The notes beneath the pieces are model-generated. The model had not been told where the DNA came from. It saw nothing but the letters and a program-made list of their open reading frames with translations, and made no database searches. The translations under genes and the position numbers were made by a program. DNA of 64,000 nt. Source: Bacteroides stercoris ATCC 43183 (GTDB lineage Bacteria > Bacteroidota > Bacteroidia > Bacteroidales > Bacteroidaceae). The stretch lies in NCBI RefSeq assembly GCF_025147325.1, contig NZ_CP102262.1, positions 248,001 to 312,000 on the forward strand, written 5' to 3'. This document shows positions 1 to 9,811 of this stretch, one piece after another (the first letter of the stretch is position 1; each line of letters opens with the position of its first letter).

Positions 1-2565
1 TACGCCGATCGTAGCATAGACATTAATCCTGAAGATATAGAGTCTGTGAATATACTGAAAGGTCAGGCAGCATCCGCATTGTATGGTATCCGTGCATCCA
101 ACGGTGTGATTGTCATTACGACCAAACGCGGTTCCAAAAACAATATGAACAAACCAAGCGTAACGATTTCAACGAACCTGAGTGCACAACGGGTTTCACG
201 CAAATTCGAACGTCAAAATATATATTCGCAGGGCAACAGCATTGCAGCAGGATATGATCCGTCTTCTTCCATGACTTGGGGACCAAAAATCAGCGAATTG
301 GCAAATGACCCCAAATATGGTGGAAACATGAATAATCAATACACTGCGGCAGATGGTATGCGCGAAGGACAATATTACAATCCCAAACGCGCACAAGCCG
401 GTTTGGATGGTTGGACTACGCCACAGATTTATGATAATGTGGGCGATTTTTTAGGCACAGGATTCACTGAAAACACAAACGTGAATCTATCACAAAGCAT
501 CAACGGAATAAACTATTCGTTCGGCGTGAACAATTCGCACCAGAATGGCATCATTCCTTCAACAGGCATGGACCGTTGGGGAGCGCGCGGATTGGTAGAT
601 TGGAAAATCAATCCACAGTGGAACACAGGATTCTCCATGAACTATTCATCTACTAAAATTACATCTGCACCGGGAGCCAACGATGGTATCATGAATGTGG
701 TTTACTCTGCTCCGGCCGAATATGATTTGAAGGGTATTCCCAATCATGAACCGGGCAATCCGACAAACCAGATATTGTTCCGTTCCACCTCATTTACCAA
801 CCCTTATTGGTGGGCGGAACATAATGAATATCTCCAGCATACCAACCGTGCTTTTGGCAATACCTATTTGGAGTACCAACCGGATTTGGGCTTGGGAGAG
901 AACTTCTCACTCAAGATTAGGGAACAGGCCGGTCTTGACATTTGGACTTCTGACTATGCCACTGTACGGGAAATGGGCAGTACGTCATCGCTGAAAGGTG
1001 GAGACATAGAGAATTACGGTTCTCAGCATAATGTATTCAATAATCTGTTCACCGTTAATTTTGACGGTAAATTCGGAAAAAGCGACGAATGGAGACTGAA
1101 CGTAATATTAGGAAACGAGTTCAATCATGAGAGTATCCGTAACTGGGATTATTACGGCAGCAACTTCAACTTTCCTGGTTTTACCAACATTGGAAATGCT
1201 ACTTCACTAACATCTAGTGAGTATAAGCGACAAGAACGTACAGTAGGCTTTTTCGGAAGTCTTTCAATGTCATGGCAAGATCAGGTGTATCTGACCGTAA
1301 CCGGACGTAACGACTACGTATCAACCATGCCGCGCGGCAGTCGCAGTTTCTTCTATCCTTCAGTATCATTAGGCTGGGAGTTCACCAAATTACCTTTCTT
1401 ACAGAACAATAAAATATTAAACTATGGTAAACTCCGCGCTTCGTTCGCACAAGTAGGTCAGGCCGGTAACTATTATGCCAATTATTATTATACTCCCACC
1501 TACGGGGGCGGTATGTACTCTTACTATCCGGTTACCTATCCTCTACCCAGCGGAGTATCTACTTTCACACCCTATTACCGCGTGTATGATGAAGAATTGA
1601 AACCGCAAAATACAACCAATTATGAAGTAGGTGCCGATTTACATTTTTTTGGCAGCCGTTTGAAAGTGGAATATACATACAGTTTGCAGAATGTAGAAGA
1701 TCAGATATTTTATGTACCCGTAGATGGAGCGACCGGCTATCAGGAAATGTTGACCAATGCCGGAAAAATGCGCACGCATGCTCACGAACTTTCTATTAAT
1801 GCTGCTATTCTGCAAGCCAAAGATTTCGACCTGAATTTGGGCATCAACTTTACCAAAGTAAACAACAAGGTTATAGAACTGGCTCCGGGTGTTGAATCCA
1901 TTATGCTGGGCGGATTTGTAGAACCGCAAATTCGTGCACAGGCAGGATGTACTTATCCGAACATATATGGTTTGGGCTTCAAACGCGATGAAGCAGGCAA
2001 TTTGCTGTTACTGAACGGTCTGCCTCAATCCTCGGGCAATAGCCAAGACTTAGGCAACTGCTCTCCGGACTTCACTACTGGTTTTACGCTGGGTGGCCGT
2101 TATAAACGTCTTTCACTCTCTACCACATGGAGCTGGCAACAAGGTGGAAAGATGTATCACGGAACAAACATGACTCTGAATTATTTTGGTGCTACCAAAG
2201 AGTCACTTCCTTATCACGAAGGAAGTATGGTTGCTGAAGGTATAGATGAAGCAACGGGACAGCCCAATACAGTTGAAGTATATAAAGCCGATTACTATCA
2301 GGCTTATTACAATATCACCGAATCTGGCGTATATGACACGAGCTTTGTCAAGTTGCGCGACCTAACTTTGACTTATCAACTGCCCAAACTCGGTATCTTC
2401 GACATTTCGATTTACGGCTTTGCCCGTAATGTGCTTGTTTGGGCCAATTTGCCCAACTTCGATCCGGAGTCTTCGCAAGGCAATAATAATATGAGCGGAT
2501 ACTTCGAACGGTTCTCAGTTCCCAACACATCTAGCTTCGGCGGTGGTCTTACTATTAATTTCTAA
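1..2565 (+). CDS. SusC/RagA-family TonB-dependent outer-membrane transporter, 5' end outside window
   Basis: The frame is open from base 1, so the gene begins upstream of the window; at least 854 residues are present. The first residues form the end of the plug domain, with the SusC hallmark around ESVNILKGQAASALYG and NGVIVITTKRG. The rest is rich in aromatic residues and alternating beta strands, as in a 22-strand barrel, and ends in a C-terminal Phe (GGGLTINF), the usual outer-membrane insertion signal. In the SusCD family this protein imports glycans or peptides with energy from TonB, working under a SusD lid. A SusD-like gene follows 24 bp downstream, so the two form an operon. The substrate cannot be told from sequence alone. 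Codon 16 is a GTG that could be mistaken for a start. Confidence 0.95.
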   Translation, partial: YADRSIDINPEDIESVNILKGQAASALYGIRASNGVIVITTKRGSKNNMNKPSVTISTNLSAQRVSRKFERQNIYSQGNSIAAGYDPSSSMTWGPKISELANDPKYGGNMNNQYTAADGMREGQYYNPKRAQAGLDGWTTPQIYDNVGDFLGTGFTENTNVNLSQSINGINYSFGVNNSHQNGIIPSTGMDRWGARGLVDWKINPQWNTGFSMNYSSTKITSAPGANDGIMNVVYSAPAEYDLKGIPNHEPGNPTNQILFRSTSFTNPYWWAEHNEYLQHTNRAFGNTYLEYQPDLGLGENFSLKIREQAGLDIWTSDYATVREMGSTSSLKGGDIENYGSQHNVFNNLFTVNFDGKFGKSDEWRLNVILGNEFNHESIRNWDYYGSNFNFPGFTNIGNATSLTSSEYKRQERTVGFFGSLSMSWQDQVYLTVTGRNDYVSTMPRGSRSFFYPSVSLGWEFTKLPFLQNNKILNYGKLRASFAQVGQAGNYYANYYYTPTYGGGMYSYYPVTYPLPSGVSTFTPYYRVYDEELKPQNTTNYEVGADLHFFGSRLKVEYTYSLQNVEDQIFYVPVDGATGYQEMLTNAGKMRTHAHELSINAAILQAKDFDLNLGINFTKVNNKVIELAPGVESIMLGGFVEPQIRAQAGCTYPNIYGLGFKRDEAGNLLLLNGLPQSSGNSQDLGNCSPDFTTGFTLGGRYKRLSLSTTWSWQQGGKMYHGTNMTLNYFGATKESLPYHEGSMVAEGIDEATGQPNTVEVYKADYYQAYYNITESGVYDTSFVKLRDLTLTYQLPKLGIFDISIYGFARNVLVWANLPNFDPESSQGNNNMSGYFERFSVPNTSSFGGGLTINF

Positions 2566-2589
2566 ACATATAACATAAAGATTTTGATT

Positions 2590-4068
2590 ATGAAAAAATA
2601 CATATTCATGACTTTGACGGTAGCTCTTCTCGGACTGGCAGCATGTACGGAAGATGCATTTGACCGCATCAACAAGGACTATGAACATCCTTCACCGGAA
2701 GCCGTCCCGGCAGCACTCCAACTGACAGATGCCATTATGTCCACAGGCTTCAGTACCGTATCGGGTGACTTTGCTTTTTACCTTTCTTCGCTCAATGAGC
2801 AAGAGATAGGTATGGGTAACAACCAATTAATGTTTGCCGAAATGCGCAACTCAAGCGAATGGGCTGCTTCTACTACCTTTAACAATGTATGGAACTCTAT
2901 CTATGGCAATTTACAGAATATACGCCAAATGCAGAGTAAAATAGAGAATGAAGTACCGGGTAATGTCGGACAGTTTGATATACTGGGTATGGCACAAGTA
3001 TTGGAAGCTGTAAACTTCGGTGTCCTGACCGATATGTTCGGTGATATTCCTTATAGCGAAGCTGTGCAAGGGCAAGGTAATTTGCAACCTAAATTAGATG
3101 CACAGAAAGATGTTTATACTGGTATTTTGGCTACACTCGACAAGGCTATTGGTAATTTGGAAAAAGGCAAAAGTTTGACAAGTGCCGGTAATCAGGACAT
3201 AGCCTACAAAGGGGTTGCATCTAAATGGCTCGCAGCTGCTCACGCTCTGAAAGCACGCTATCTGTTGCATAAACTGGCGGTAGAACCTAACGTACTTTCA
3301 GAAGTAGCAACAGCCGTACAAAAAGCTATAGACAACGGATTCGAAGGATTTACGGTTACAGGATTTAATGGTTCTACATGTGACAATCCATGGAGTGCCT
3401 ATGTTTTCAGCCGCCAGTACACAGCACCTTCAAAAATAGTAGCAGACTTGATGGAAGCCACAGATGATCCTCGCTTGGATTATTATCTGAATGCTTTGGG
3501 AGAGTCTTATACTCCGGGAGATGAAACTATTGCCAAGACAGTAGATGATGCCAGAGTAATGAAATATCAGCCGGCATGGTATTTGTTCGGTTCACAGCCT
3601 ATTCATATCATGAGTAAAGCCGAACTCTATTTCATTCAGGCAGAAGTTCAACTGCGTTCAAACATTGATGCCACCTCGGCGTATCAAAAAGCAGTAGAAG
3701 CTTCTGTTACGGAAATTCTGACTTGGTTTGGAGATGAATCCACTGTACCGACTGCTGCAACAATAGCAAAAAACTATGCCATGTCTTTGGGCGCACCGAC
3801 ACTCCAAAAACTTTTTGAACAGAAATATGTGGCGCAAGCATTGGACGAGCAAGTGGAAACTTACAACGATCTGCGTCGCTTGAAAGCAATGGGAGAAGAG
3901 TATGTAATACTGACTAACCCGAGAAACACCCAAAGCGGTATTAACCGCTATCCGGAACGCTTGCCCTATGGCAACAGCGCGGTCATCGGCAATCCGGATG
4001 TGAAAGAAGCCTACGGCGACGGTTCTTATATCTATTCTGAGAAGACGTGGATAAATGGAGGTAAATAA
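2590..4068 (+). CDS. SusD/RagB-like nutrient-binding outer-membrane lipoprotein (SusD-like 2 type)
   Basis: This 492-aa protein is the surface partner of the SusC upstream. The N-terminus is a lipoprotein signal (MKKYIFMTLTVALLGLAACTE) with the lipobox LAAC. The pattern DRINKDYEHPSPEAVPAALQ just after the Cys is typical of the SusD-like 2 subgroup, and helical TPR-like stretches follow. The C-terminal part has the usual NRYPERLPYGNS region of the family. I chose the ATG at 2590 and not the TTG two codons earlier because the signal peptide starts there. Known family role: binds substrate and closes over the SusC barrel. A terminator lies 12 bp after the stop, so the operon ends here. Confidence 0.93.
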   Translation: MKKYIFMTLTVALLGLAACTEDAFDRINKDYEHPSPEAVPAALQLTDAIMSTGFSTVSGDFAFYLSSLNEQEIGMGNNQLMFAEMRNSSEWAASTTFNNVWNSIYGNLQNIRQMQSKIENEVPGNVGQFDILGMAQVLEAVNFGVLTDMFGDIPYSEAVQGQGNLQPKLDAQKDVYTGILATLDKAIGNLEKGKSLTSAGNQDIAYKGVASKWLAAAHALKARYLLHKLAVEPNVLSEVATAVQKAIDNGFEGFTVTGFNGSTCDNPWSAYVFSRQYTAPSKIVADLMEATDDPRLDYYLNALGESYTPGDETIAKTVDDARVMKYQPAWYLFGSQPIHIMSKAELYFIQAEVQLRSNIDATSAYQKAVEASVTEILTWFGDESTVPTAATIAKNYAMSLGAPTLQKLFEQKYVAQALDEQVETYNDLRRLKAMGEEYVILTNPRNTQSGINRYPERLPYGNSAVIGNPDVKEAYGDGSYIYSEKTWINGGK

Positions 4069-4080
4069 ATTCCAGTAAAT

Positions 4081-4137
4081 AAATCCCTTTGTTTTAGGTT
4101 GTTTTCACAAATTCAATCTAAAATGGAGGGATTTTTC
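4081..4137 (+). terminator. Rho-independent terminator of the first susCD operon
   Basis: Arms at 4081-4096 and 4118-4133 pair with one mismatch (AAATCCC...GGGATTT outer part) and are followed by a short T run. The hairpin begins 12 bp after the SusD stop. Confidence 0.8.
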
Positions 4138-4500
4138 CGTATTAAAACTCATCTCCAAACATTGTTCTTTCTTTAGGAATAAAGCATTTATAAATATTTA
4201 CAAAAGAACAATAGTTAATACAAGATATACTATAGTATTCCATAACAATGTATTCGTTTAAGTTCAATATATAATTGATTAAATTATATCAACAAAAAGA
4301 TAAAGAAAAAAACAGAAAGTAAATTTTCAATATGATAATAAAACTGTATTATTGTTATAAATATCTGAATATCAACGATATATATTAACTTCAAGTAGAT
4401 AATGGGTATACCTCCAAATCCCGTACCTCTCTTATATTAGCTTTTAAAGAAGACTATACTAATTATAATCAGTTCTATTAAAGATATAATATATTAATAA
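4138..4500. other. AT-rich gap between susCD pairs, no gene seen
   Basis: About 360 bp of very AT-rich DNA with stops in all frames. I see no convincing TAnnTTTG promoter in front of the second susC and no sequence for its missing N-terminus. This fits a silent cassette spacer. Confidence 0.5.
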
Positions 4501-4560
4501 TCAGATATTTGCTTTTTATGCAGTTCTGCGAAAACTTTGCAGATTTCATACATCGGTATG
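4501..4560 (+). other. Possible crossover region at the 5' edge of the truncated susC
   Basis: The susC reading frame is open only from 4501 (stop TAA at 4498-4500). SusC homology starts at once with LQISYIGMQ, a conserved stretch at the end of the carboxypeptidase-D-like domain. At 4526-4542 lies a near-palindrome, CTGCGAAAACTTTGCAG, just before the conserved coding stretch. In B. fragilis, susC/susD shufflons exchange expressed 5' ends with promoterless cassettes by recombination inside the N-terminal region. That this is such a site is inference; the partner copy would lie outside the window. Confidence 0.4.
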
Positions 4561-7356
4561 CAGACTCAGGAAGTGGCTATCAAACCGAACTTAAAAGTGG
4601 TATTGAAACCTGATACTGAGGTGCTTGATGAAGTTGTAGTAACCGGATATGGTACCTTCAAAAAGTCCTCATTTACAGGTTCTGCATCAAATGTGACTAC
4701 CGAAAAGTTACAGGATTTACCTTCTATCAGCGTGCAAGATCGTTTGGCTGGTTCTGTTGCCGGTGTTCAAATCACTTCTACTTCCGGTCAGCCCGGCTCC
4801 GTTGCCTCCGTGCGTATTCGCGGTATGGGGTCTATCAATGCCAGCAATGAACCATTATATGTCATTGACGGAGTGCCCATGCTGAACGGAAACGTCAGCG
4901 AATTCACTTACGCAGATTCCGGTAACAGTCTAATGGCTACACTGAATAGCAATGACATAGAGTCCATGACGGTGATCAAAGATGCTGCGGCTGCCTCATT
5001 GTATGGTTCGCGTGCCGCTAATGGTGTTATTGTCATAACAACCAAAAAAGGCTCTGCTGGCAAAACCAAGATAGGGGTAAGAGCAGACTGGGGTATGTCT
5101 AATATGGCAATCGATTATCGACCGATTCTCGATGGTAAGCAAAGACGTGAAATCCTGCACTTGGGATTTGAGAATTATGCCAAATATACCCTTGGTTATG
5201 ATGCAGAACAAGCAGCAGCTTTGGCCAATAAAAACATCGATGAATATGCAGCAGAACCCTGGTCAGGATATACAGACTGGAAAGATGTCTTATTCCGTAA
5301 CGGTAGCCACCAGAATTATGAAATAAATGCACAAGGCGGTAATGAAAAAACGAGGTTTTATACTTCTTTTGCTTATACAAAGCAAGAAGGTATTACAAAT
5401 GTATCAGGCTATGAGCGTTTCACCGGTCGCGCCAATGTTACACACCAAACCGACAAAGTGTTATTGGAAGCCAACGCCATGTATACCAATTCAACCCAAA
5501 ACGTAAATAATGAAGGGACCAGCTTTGCAAGCCCTATCATGTGCTATGCAATGACTGCCTCTCCCTCTACATATCCATATAATGAAGACGGTTCATTCAG
5601 CAGTAACTTCCCTGCACTGAATGGTGCCAACCCTATACAAACTGAAACATATAATTACAACAGGGCTACCATAAACCGCTTCCTCGGTTCAATGGCCGCT
5701 ACCTGGACTATTTGGGATAATCTGAAATTGAAAGAAGCCATCAGCTATGACTTCAACCAAAACAATGAACGTATATGGTGGGATCCTCGCAGCAACGACG
5801 GTCGTTCATCAAACGGTGTTTATCAGCGCGTTATGGGCAACAGAGGGCAGTTAAATACACAAACACAATTATCTTACAACAAATCCTTCGGATTACACAA
5901 TCTGGATGCTTTGGTAGGCTTTGAAACCGAAGATTATAAATATGATTATTTATATGCCAACGGAAACCAATACCCTTCTTACCTGCCGGAAATAGAAAAT
6001 GCAGGCGATAGCCGTGCTTCAAGCCATGTAGAACGATACAGAATGACTTCTTTCCTGGGACGTATCAATTATGACTACAATAACAAGTATTATTTTAGTG
6101 CAAGTTATCGCCGGGATGGTAGTTCCCGCTTGTCAAGAGAAAGCCGTTGGGGAGATTTCTGGTCTATATCCGGTTCTTGGAGACTGAGTGAAGAAGCTTT
6201 CATGCAGGATATCAAGCATGTGCTGACCGATGCCAAATTACGTGTATCTTACGGTGTGAACGGTACACAACCCACAGATTTGTACGGCTATTTGGGCGTA
6301 TATGAATTTGGTTATAACTATGCAGGAAATGGCGGTTCGGCTGAAGCTCGTTTTGACAATCCCAATATGAAATGGGAAAAGAATTACGCAACCAACGTAG
6401 GTTTGGACGTTACGCTGTGGAACAGATTGTCGATTACTGCAGAATGGTATAACCGAGACACTAAGGATTTGTTAATGAGCAAGAATATTTCAGCCGTGCC
6501 GGGTGTAATCAATAGTAGCGGTGGAGCCACTATGCTGATGAATGTCGGCTCTATGAGAAACCGCGGTGTTGAATTTGAAATTAAATCCACCAATATCCAA
6601 AACAAAGACTGGTATTGGAGCACATCCTTGAACTTCGGACACAACAAAAACACCTTGTTAAAACTGGACGGCGAACAGAACGAAATGATTGACGGCATAG
6701 CCATTCATCGTATCGGAGAGGCTTATCAATCATTCTATGCTTACGAATACGCAGGTGTTGATCCGGAAACCGGATCGGAAATGTTCTACATTAACGGAGA
6801 AGATGGAAGTCGTGAAACCACCATACATTCAAATGAGGCCAATAAGGTGATTATCGGTTCGCCCGACCCGAAACTGACCGGTGGTCTGACTAACTTTGTA
6901 AGTTGGAAATTCATAGATTTAAACTTTACTCTGACTTACTCTTTGGGCGGTCATGCATACGATGCTGCAACGTGGTTACAGTCTAATGGCGGTACTTACA
7001 ACTATGTAGGTAATGTTCCGGCATACTATAAGATTGAAGATACTTGGAAGCAACCGGGCGACAACGCTAAATTGCCCCTATTTGCCTATGGCAATAAAAA
7101 TACGGTTTCTTCACGTTGGATGATGCCTACCGATCACTTACGTTTGAAAAATCTGACCATAGGTTTCACTCTTCCAAGCAACTTGTCCAAAAAGGCCGGA
7201 ATAAGCAAATTAAGAGCTTACATTTCGGGTAATAATCTGCTTACCTGGAAATCCAAAGACTTGTATGTAGATCCAGAAACCCCTGTTGACGGACTGTGTT
7301 ACTTCGAGACACCTGCATTAAGAACAATTACATTTGGTATCGAACTTGGTTTCTAA
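4537..7356 (+). CDS. SusC/RagA-family TonB-dependent transporter lacking its N-terminus (probable silent cassette)
   Basis: The 939 visible residues hold the end of the carboxypeptidase-regulatory-like domain (QISYIGMQTQEVAI), the TonB-box region (LDEVVVTGYG), the plug (VRIRGMGSINASNEPLYVID; DIESMTVIKDAAAASLYGSR) and the whole barrel, ending in C-terminal Phe (GIELGF). What is missing is the signal peptide and roughly the first 80-100 residues, and no promoter or convincing start codon precedes it (TTG at 4537). As written it could not be exported. The barrel shows no frameshift or stop, so the loss looks clean and not like decay. It fits a stored cassette expressed only after recombination, with its SusD partner 27 bp downstream. 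Confidence 0.85.
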   Translation: MQISYIGMQTQEVAIKPNLKVVLKPDTEVLDEVVVTGYGTFKKSSFTGSASNVTTEKLQDLPSISVQDRLAGSVAGVQITSTSGQPGSVASVRIRGMGSINASNEPLYVIDGVPMLNGNVSEFTYADSGNSLMATLNSNDIESMTVIKDAAAASLYGSRAANGVIVITTKKGSAGKTKIGVRADWGMSNMAIDYRPILDGKQRREILHLGFENYAKYTLGYDAEQAAALANKNIDEYAAEPWSGYTDWKDVLFRNGSHQNYEINAQGGNEKTRFYTSFAYTKQEGITNVSGYERFTGRANVTHQTDKVLLEANAMYTNSTQNVNNEGTSFASPIMCYAMTASPSTYPYNEDGSFSSNFPALNGANPIQTETYNYNRATINRFLGSMAATWTIWDNLKLKEAISYDFNQNNERIWWDPRSNDGRSSNGVYQRVMGNRGQLNTQTQLSYNKSFGLHNLDALVGFETEDYKYDYLYANGNQYPSYLPEIENAGDSRASSHVERYRMTSFLGRINYDYNNKYYFSASYRRDGSSRLSRESRWGDFWSISGSWRLSEEAFMQDIKHVLTDAKLRVSYGVNGTQPTDLYGYLGVYEFGYNYAGNGGSAEARFDNPNMKWEKNYATNVGLDVTLWNRLSITAEWYNRDTKDLLMSKNISAVPGVINSSGGATMLMNVGSMRNRGVEFEIKSTNIQNKDWYWSTSLNFGHNKNTLLKLDGEQNEMIDGIAIHRIGEAYQSFYAYEYAGVDPETGSEMFYINGEDGSRETTIHSNEANKVIIGSPDPKLTGGLTNFVSWKFIDLNFTLTYSLGGHAYDAATWLQSNGGTYNYVGNVPAYYKIEDTWKQPGDNAKLPLFAYGNKNTVSSRWMMPTDHLRLKNLTIGFTLPSNLSKKAGISKLRAYISGNNLLTWKSKDLYVDPETPVDGLCYFETPALRTITFGIELGF

Positions 7357-7383
7357 TTAAAATCTTTATTTAGCATATACATT

Positions 7384-8910
7384 ATGAAGAAAATATATAA
7401 TATCCTAGCATTAGCAGCAGTCACGACAGGGCTTTCGTCCTGTGTGAATAACTGGCTGGACCAAACTCCTTCCAACGGAACGCCAACAAGTTCCGCCATT
7501 ACCAATTACAATGATGCCCGCACAGCAATGTATGGTATGTATGATGGCCTGCAAGGCAATTCCACTTACACCCAGTACTATGCAGCTCGCATGTTCTACT
7601 ATGGAGATGTCCGGGGGGACGACATGCAGGCACGCACTCAAGGTATGCGCACCTCTTCTTGCTATGAAATGCGCTATACCGCAGATGATGCCCCAAACAT
7701 GTGGAATATACAGTACAATGTGATAAGACGCGCCAATCGCTTGATTGAGGCTGTAGATAACAAGACAATTACCGATGCGGAAAATTTTCAGGCTGAATTG
7801 GCAAATATCTACAATCAGGCCAAAGTAATACGCGCCTTAGTACATTTTGATTTGGTAAAAGTGTACGGCATGCCCTATACATACGATGAAGGTGCTTCGC
7901 TTGGAGTACCTTTCGTTGACAAACCACTGGATCGTGATGCACAACCCGGACGTGACAAGGTAGCCGATGTTTATGCCAAAGTTGTTGCAGACCTGAATAA
8001 TGCCATCGACTCAGAAGCACTGACCGTATCCAAAAAAGCAGGTGAAAAACAAGGCTATATCGATTTATGGGCAGCTAAAGCTTTGCTGTGCCGAGTGTAT
8101 CTATACATGAACAAAAATCAGGAAGCCTTCGATTTAGCAAAAGAAATCATCAATGACTCTCCTTATGAATTATGGACTCCCGAACAATACGCTGAGGCAT
8201 GGGACAAGCAAGATCCGAACCATACAAAAGAAATGATTTTTGAATTGATAAACAATGGTTCTGATGACTGGGCCGACCGTGAAGGCATAGGCTACTTGCT
8301 GAATGAACAAGGATATGCCGATGCTATCTGTACAAAATCATTTGTTGATATGCTGCAAACCGATCCTGCAGATGTCCGTAACGAAGTTGTGCTACCAGCA
8401 ATGTACGACAAAGACTTGAAGAAAACCTATGGGGAAAATCCAATTTTCATCAATAAGTTCCCGCTGGGGGCACTGGGAGATATGCGCCTTGCCAACTTGC
8501 CGATTTTACGTCTGTCCGAAGTTTACCTGAACGCAGCCGAAGCTGCTGCCAAACTGGGCGGAGCAGCCAAAGCAGAAGGTATAAAATATCTGAACGATTT
8601 ATTGGACAAACGCACCAAAACTCCAACAGCCAAAGTATCCGATGCTATTGCTGATGCCGAATTCCTGAGCAAAGTTTTGATTGAACGCCGTAAGGAACTG
8701 GTTGGCGAAGGGCAACGCTTTTTCGATGCCATGCGCAATAACGAAACGATTGTACGCTATAGCAGTGAAGAAAACCAAGGCTGGCACTACTCATTACTTA
8801 AAGAATCACAAAGTTTCGACCGTACGTATACAAAAGCATTGTTGCCTATTCCTGTAAGTGAAACCAATGCCAACCCGACTTTGAAAGCACAGCAGAATCC
8901 GGGTTATTAA
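7384..8910 (+). CDS. SusD/RagB family outer-membrane lipoprotein
   Basis: The protein has 508 residues. It starts with a lipoprotein signal ending in the lipobox LSSC (MKKIYNILALAAVTTGLSSC) and continues NWLDQTPSNGTP, the classic start of RagB/SusD proteins. Family patterns include the N-terminal helical half (YNVIRRANRLIEAVD; QAKVIRALVHFDLVKVYG) and the C-terminal half with RLSEVYLNAAEAA and LIERRKELVGEGQRFFDAMR. It follows the truncated SusC by 27 bp and is probably its partner. The gene is intact, but it would share the silence of the susC if that lacks a promoter. Confidence 0.93.
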   Translation: MKKIYNILALAAVTTGLSSCVNNWLDQTPSNGTPTSSAITNYNDARTAMYGMYDGLQGNSTYTQYYAARMFYYGDVRGDDMQARTQGMRTSSCYEMRYTADDAPNMWNIQYNVIRRANRLIEAVDNKTITDAENFQAELANIYNQAKVIRALVHFDLVKVYGMPYTYDEGASLGVPFVDKPLDRDAQPGRDKVADVYAKVVADLNNAIDSEALTVSKKAGEKQGYIDLWAAKALLCRVYLYMNKNQEAFDLAKEIINDSPYELWTPEQYAEAWDKQDPNHTKEMIFELINNGSDDWADREGIGYLLNEQGYADAICTKSFVDMLQTDPADVRNEVVLPAMYDKDLKKTYGENPIFINKFPLGALGDMRLANLPILRLSEVYLNAAEAAAKLGGAAKAEGIKYLNDLLDKRTKTPTAKVSDAIADAEFLSKVLIERRKELVGEGQRFFDAMRNNETIVRYSSEENQGWHYSLLKESQSFDRTYTKALLPIPVSETNANPTLKAQQNPGY

Positions 8911-8925
8911 ACAAAGCCTAACCAG

Positions 8926-8963
8926 TACCGGTTTGTCATAATAGCAGAAAAGACAAACCGGTA
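8926..8963 (+). terminator. Perfect 12-bp stem-loop after susD
   Basis: TACCGGTTTGTC (8926-8937) pairs exactly with GACAAACCGGTA (8952-8963), 15 bp after the SusD stop. It lacks a clear T run, so it may be an RNA 3'-end stabiliser and not a full terminator. The stronger terminator follows at 9027. Confidence 0.5.
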
Positions 8964-9026
8964 GTTAAGCTTTCTGATGATAAAACATAAAGCATGATAT
9001 GATATTTCATGCTAGCTATAAAAAAA

Positions 9027-9067
9027 GTTGCAAACGGAAGACTGTTTTCCTGTTTGCAACCTTTTTT
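9027..9067. terminator. Terminator between convergent genes
   Basis: GTTGCAAAC (9027-9035) pairs with GTTTGCAAC (9052-9060). A run of seven T follows on the plus strand and A residues precede it, so it can stop transcription from both sides (susD and marC). Confidence 0.8.
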
Positions 9068-9100
9068 TCATTACTGCCAAATTCCGGCTCTCTTATTTAA

Positions 9101-9748
9101 TTACATCAAGCAACCTTCCTTTACAATATCTGTCAATATCGGCTTCACTCCGCTAACGAAACATTCTACGGCAATCACCATCAAGATGAGCCCCATAAGG
9201 CGCATCATCACATTATTACCGGTTTCCCCTAATAAATTGACCAAACGGGTGGAAGCCTTCAATATCAAGAATGTAAGAAAATAAATAAGGGCAATAGTGC
9301 CTATAAGCACCCCTTTCATCTCAAAGGAATGTGCATCTTGCATCAGTACGATTGCATTGGCAATAGCGCCCGGACCACATAACATCGGAATACCTAAAGG
9401 AGTAATCGAAATATCATCCGCATAGGTCTTGATTTCTTCATCTTTCAATTTCATCGGTGTATAGCGTGCCTGCAGCATATCAAAACCAATCTTGAAAATG
9501 ATAACGCCACCCGCTATTCGGAAACCGTTTGTCGAAATACCGAAAAACTTGAAGAGGAATTGCCCGGCAAAGACAAAGACCATCAATGTGATAAACGAGA
9601 CTAATGTTGCGCGCTTTACGATAGAACAACGTTCTTTATCGGTCATACCCTGAGTCATAGTCAGAAAAACCGGCATTGTGCCCAACGGATTAGTCAACGT
9701 AAAGAAGGATGTGAAACACAACAATGCAAAAGGAATGAGAGTTTCCAT
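9101..9748 (-). CDS. MarC-family integral membrane protein
   Basis: This 215-aa protein has about six hydrophobic segments. The start METLIPFALLCFTSFFTLTN and the motif NPLGTMPVFLTMT are diagnostic of the MarC (UPF0056) family, as are GGVIIFKIGFDMLQ and GIPMLCGPGAIA in the middle. The biochemical role is unknown; the old link to multiple antibiotic resistance was not upheld. The gene stands alone, with its own promoter at 9780-9811 and a terminator at 9027-9067. Confidence 0.92.
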   Translation of the reverse strand: METLIPFALLCFTSFFTLTNPLGTMPVFLTMTQGMTDKERCSIVKRATLVSFITLMVFVFAGQFLFKFFGISTNGFRIAGGVIIFKIGFDMLQARYTPMKLKDEEIKTYADDISITPLGIPMLCGPGAIANAIVLMQDAHSFEMKGVLIGTIALIYFLTFLILKASTRLVNLLGETGNNVMMRLMGLILMVIAVECFVSGVKPILTDIVKEGCLM

Positions 9749-9779
9749 AATAGTATTTTTAGATGTTCATCATTGGAAA

Positions 9780-9811
9780 CAAAAGTACAACTAATCTGTC
9801 AATGTCACAAA
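9780..9811 (-). promoter_or_regulatory. Bacteroides-type promoter of the marC-family gene
   Basis: On the minus strand TTTG (9811-9808) is followed after 20 bp by TACTTTTG (9787-9780), matching the Bacteroides primary-sigma consensus. The -33 element overlaps the last codons of the HAD gene. Confidence 0.6.
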
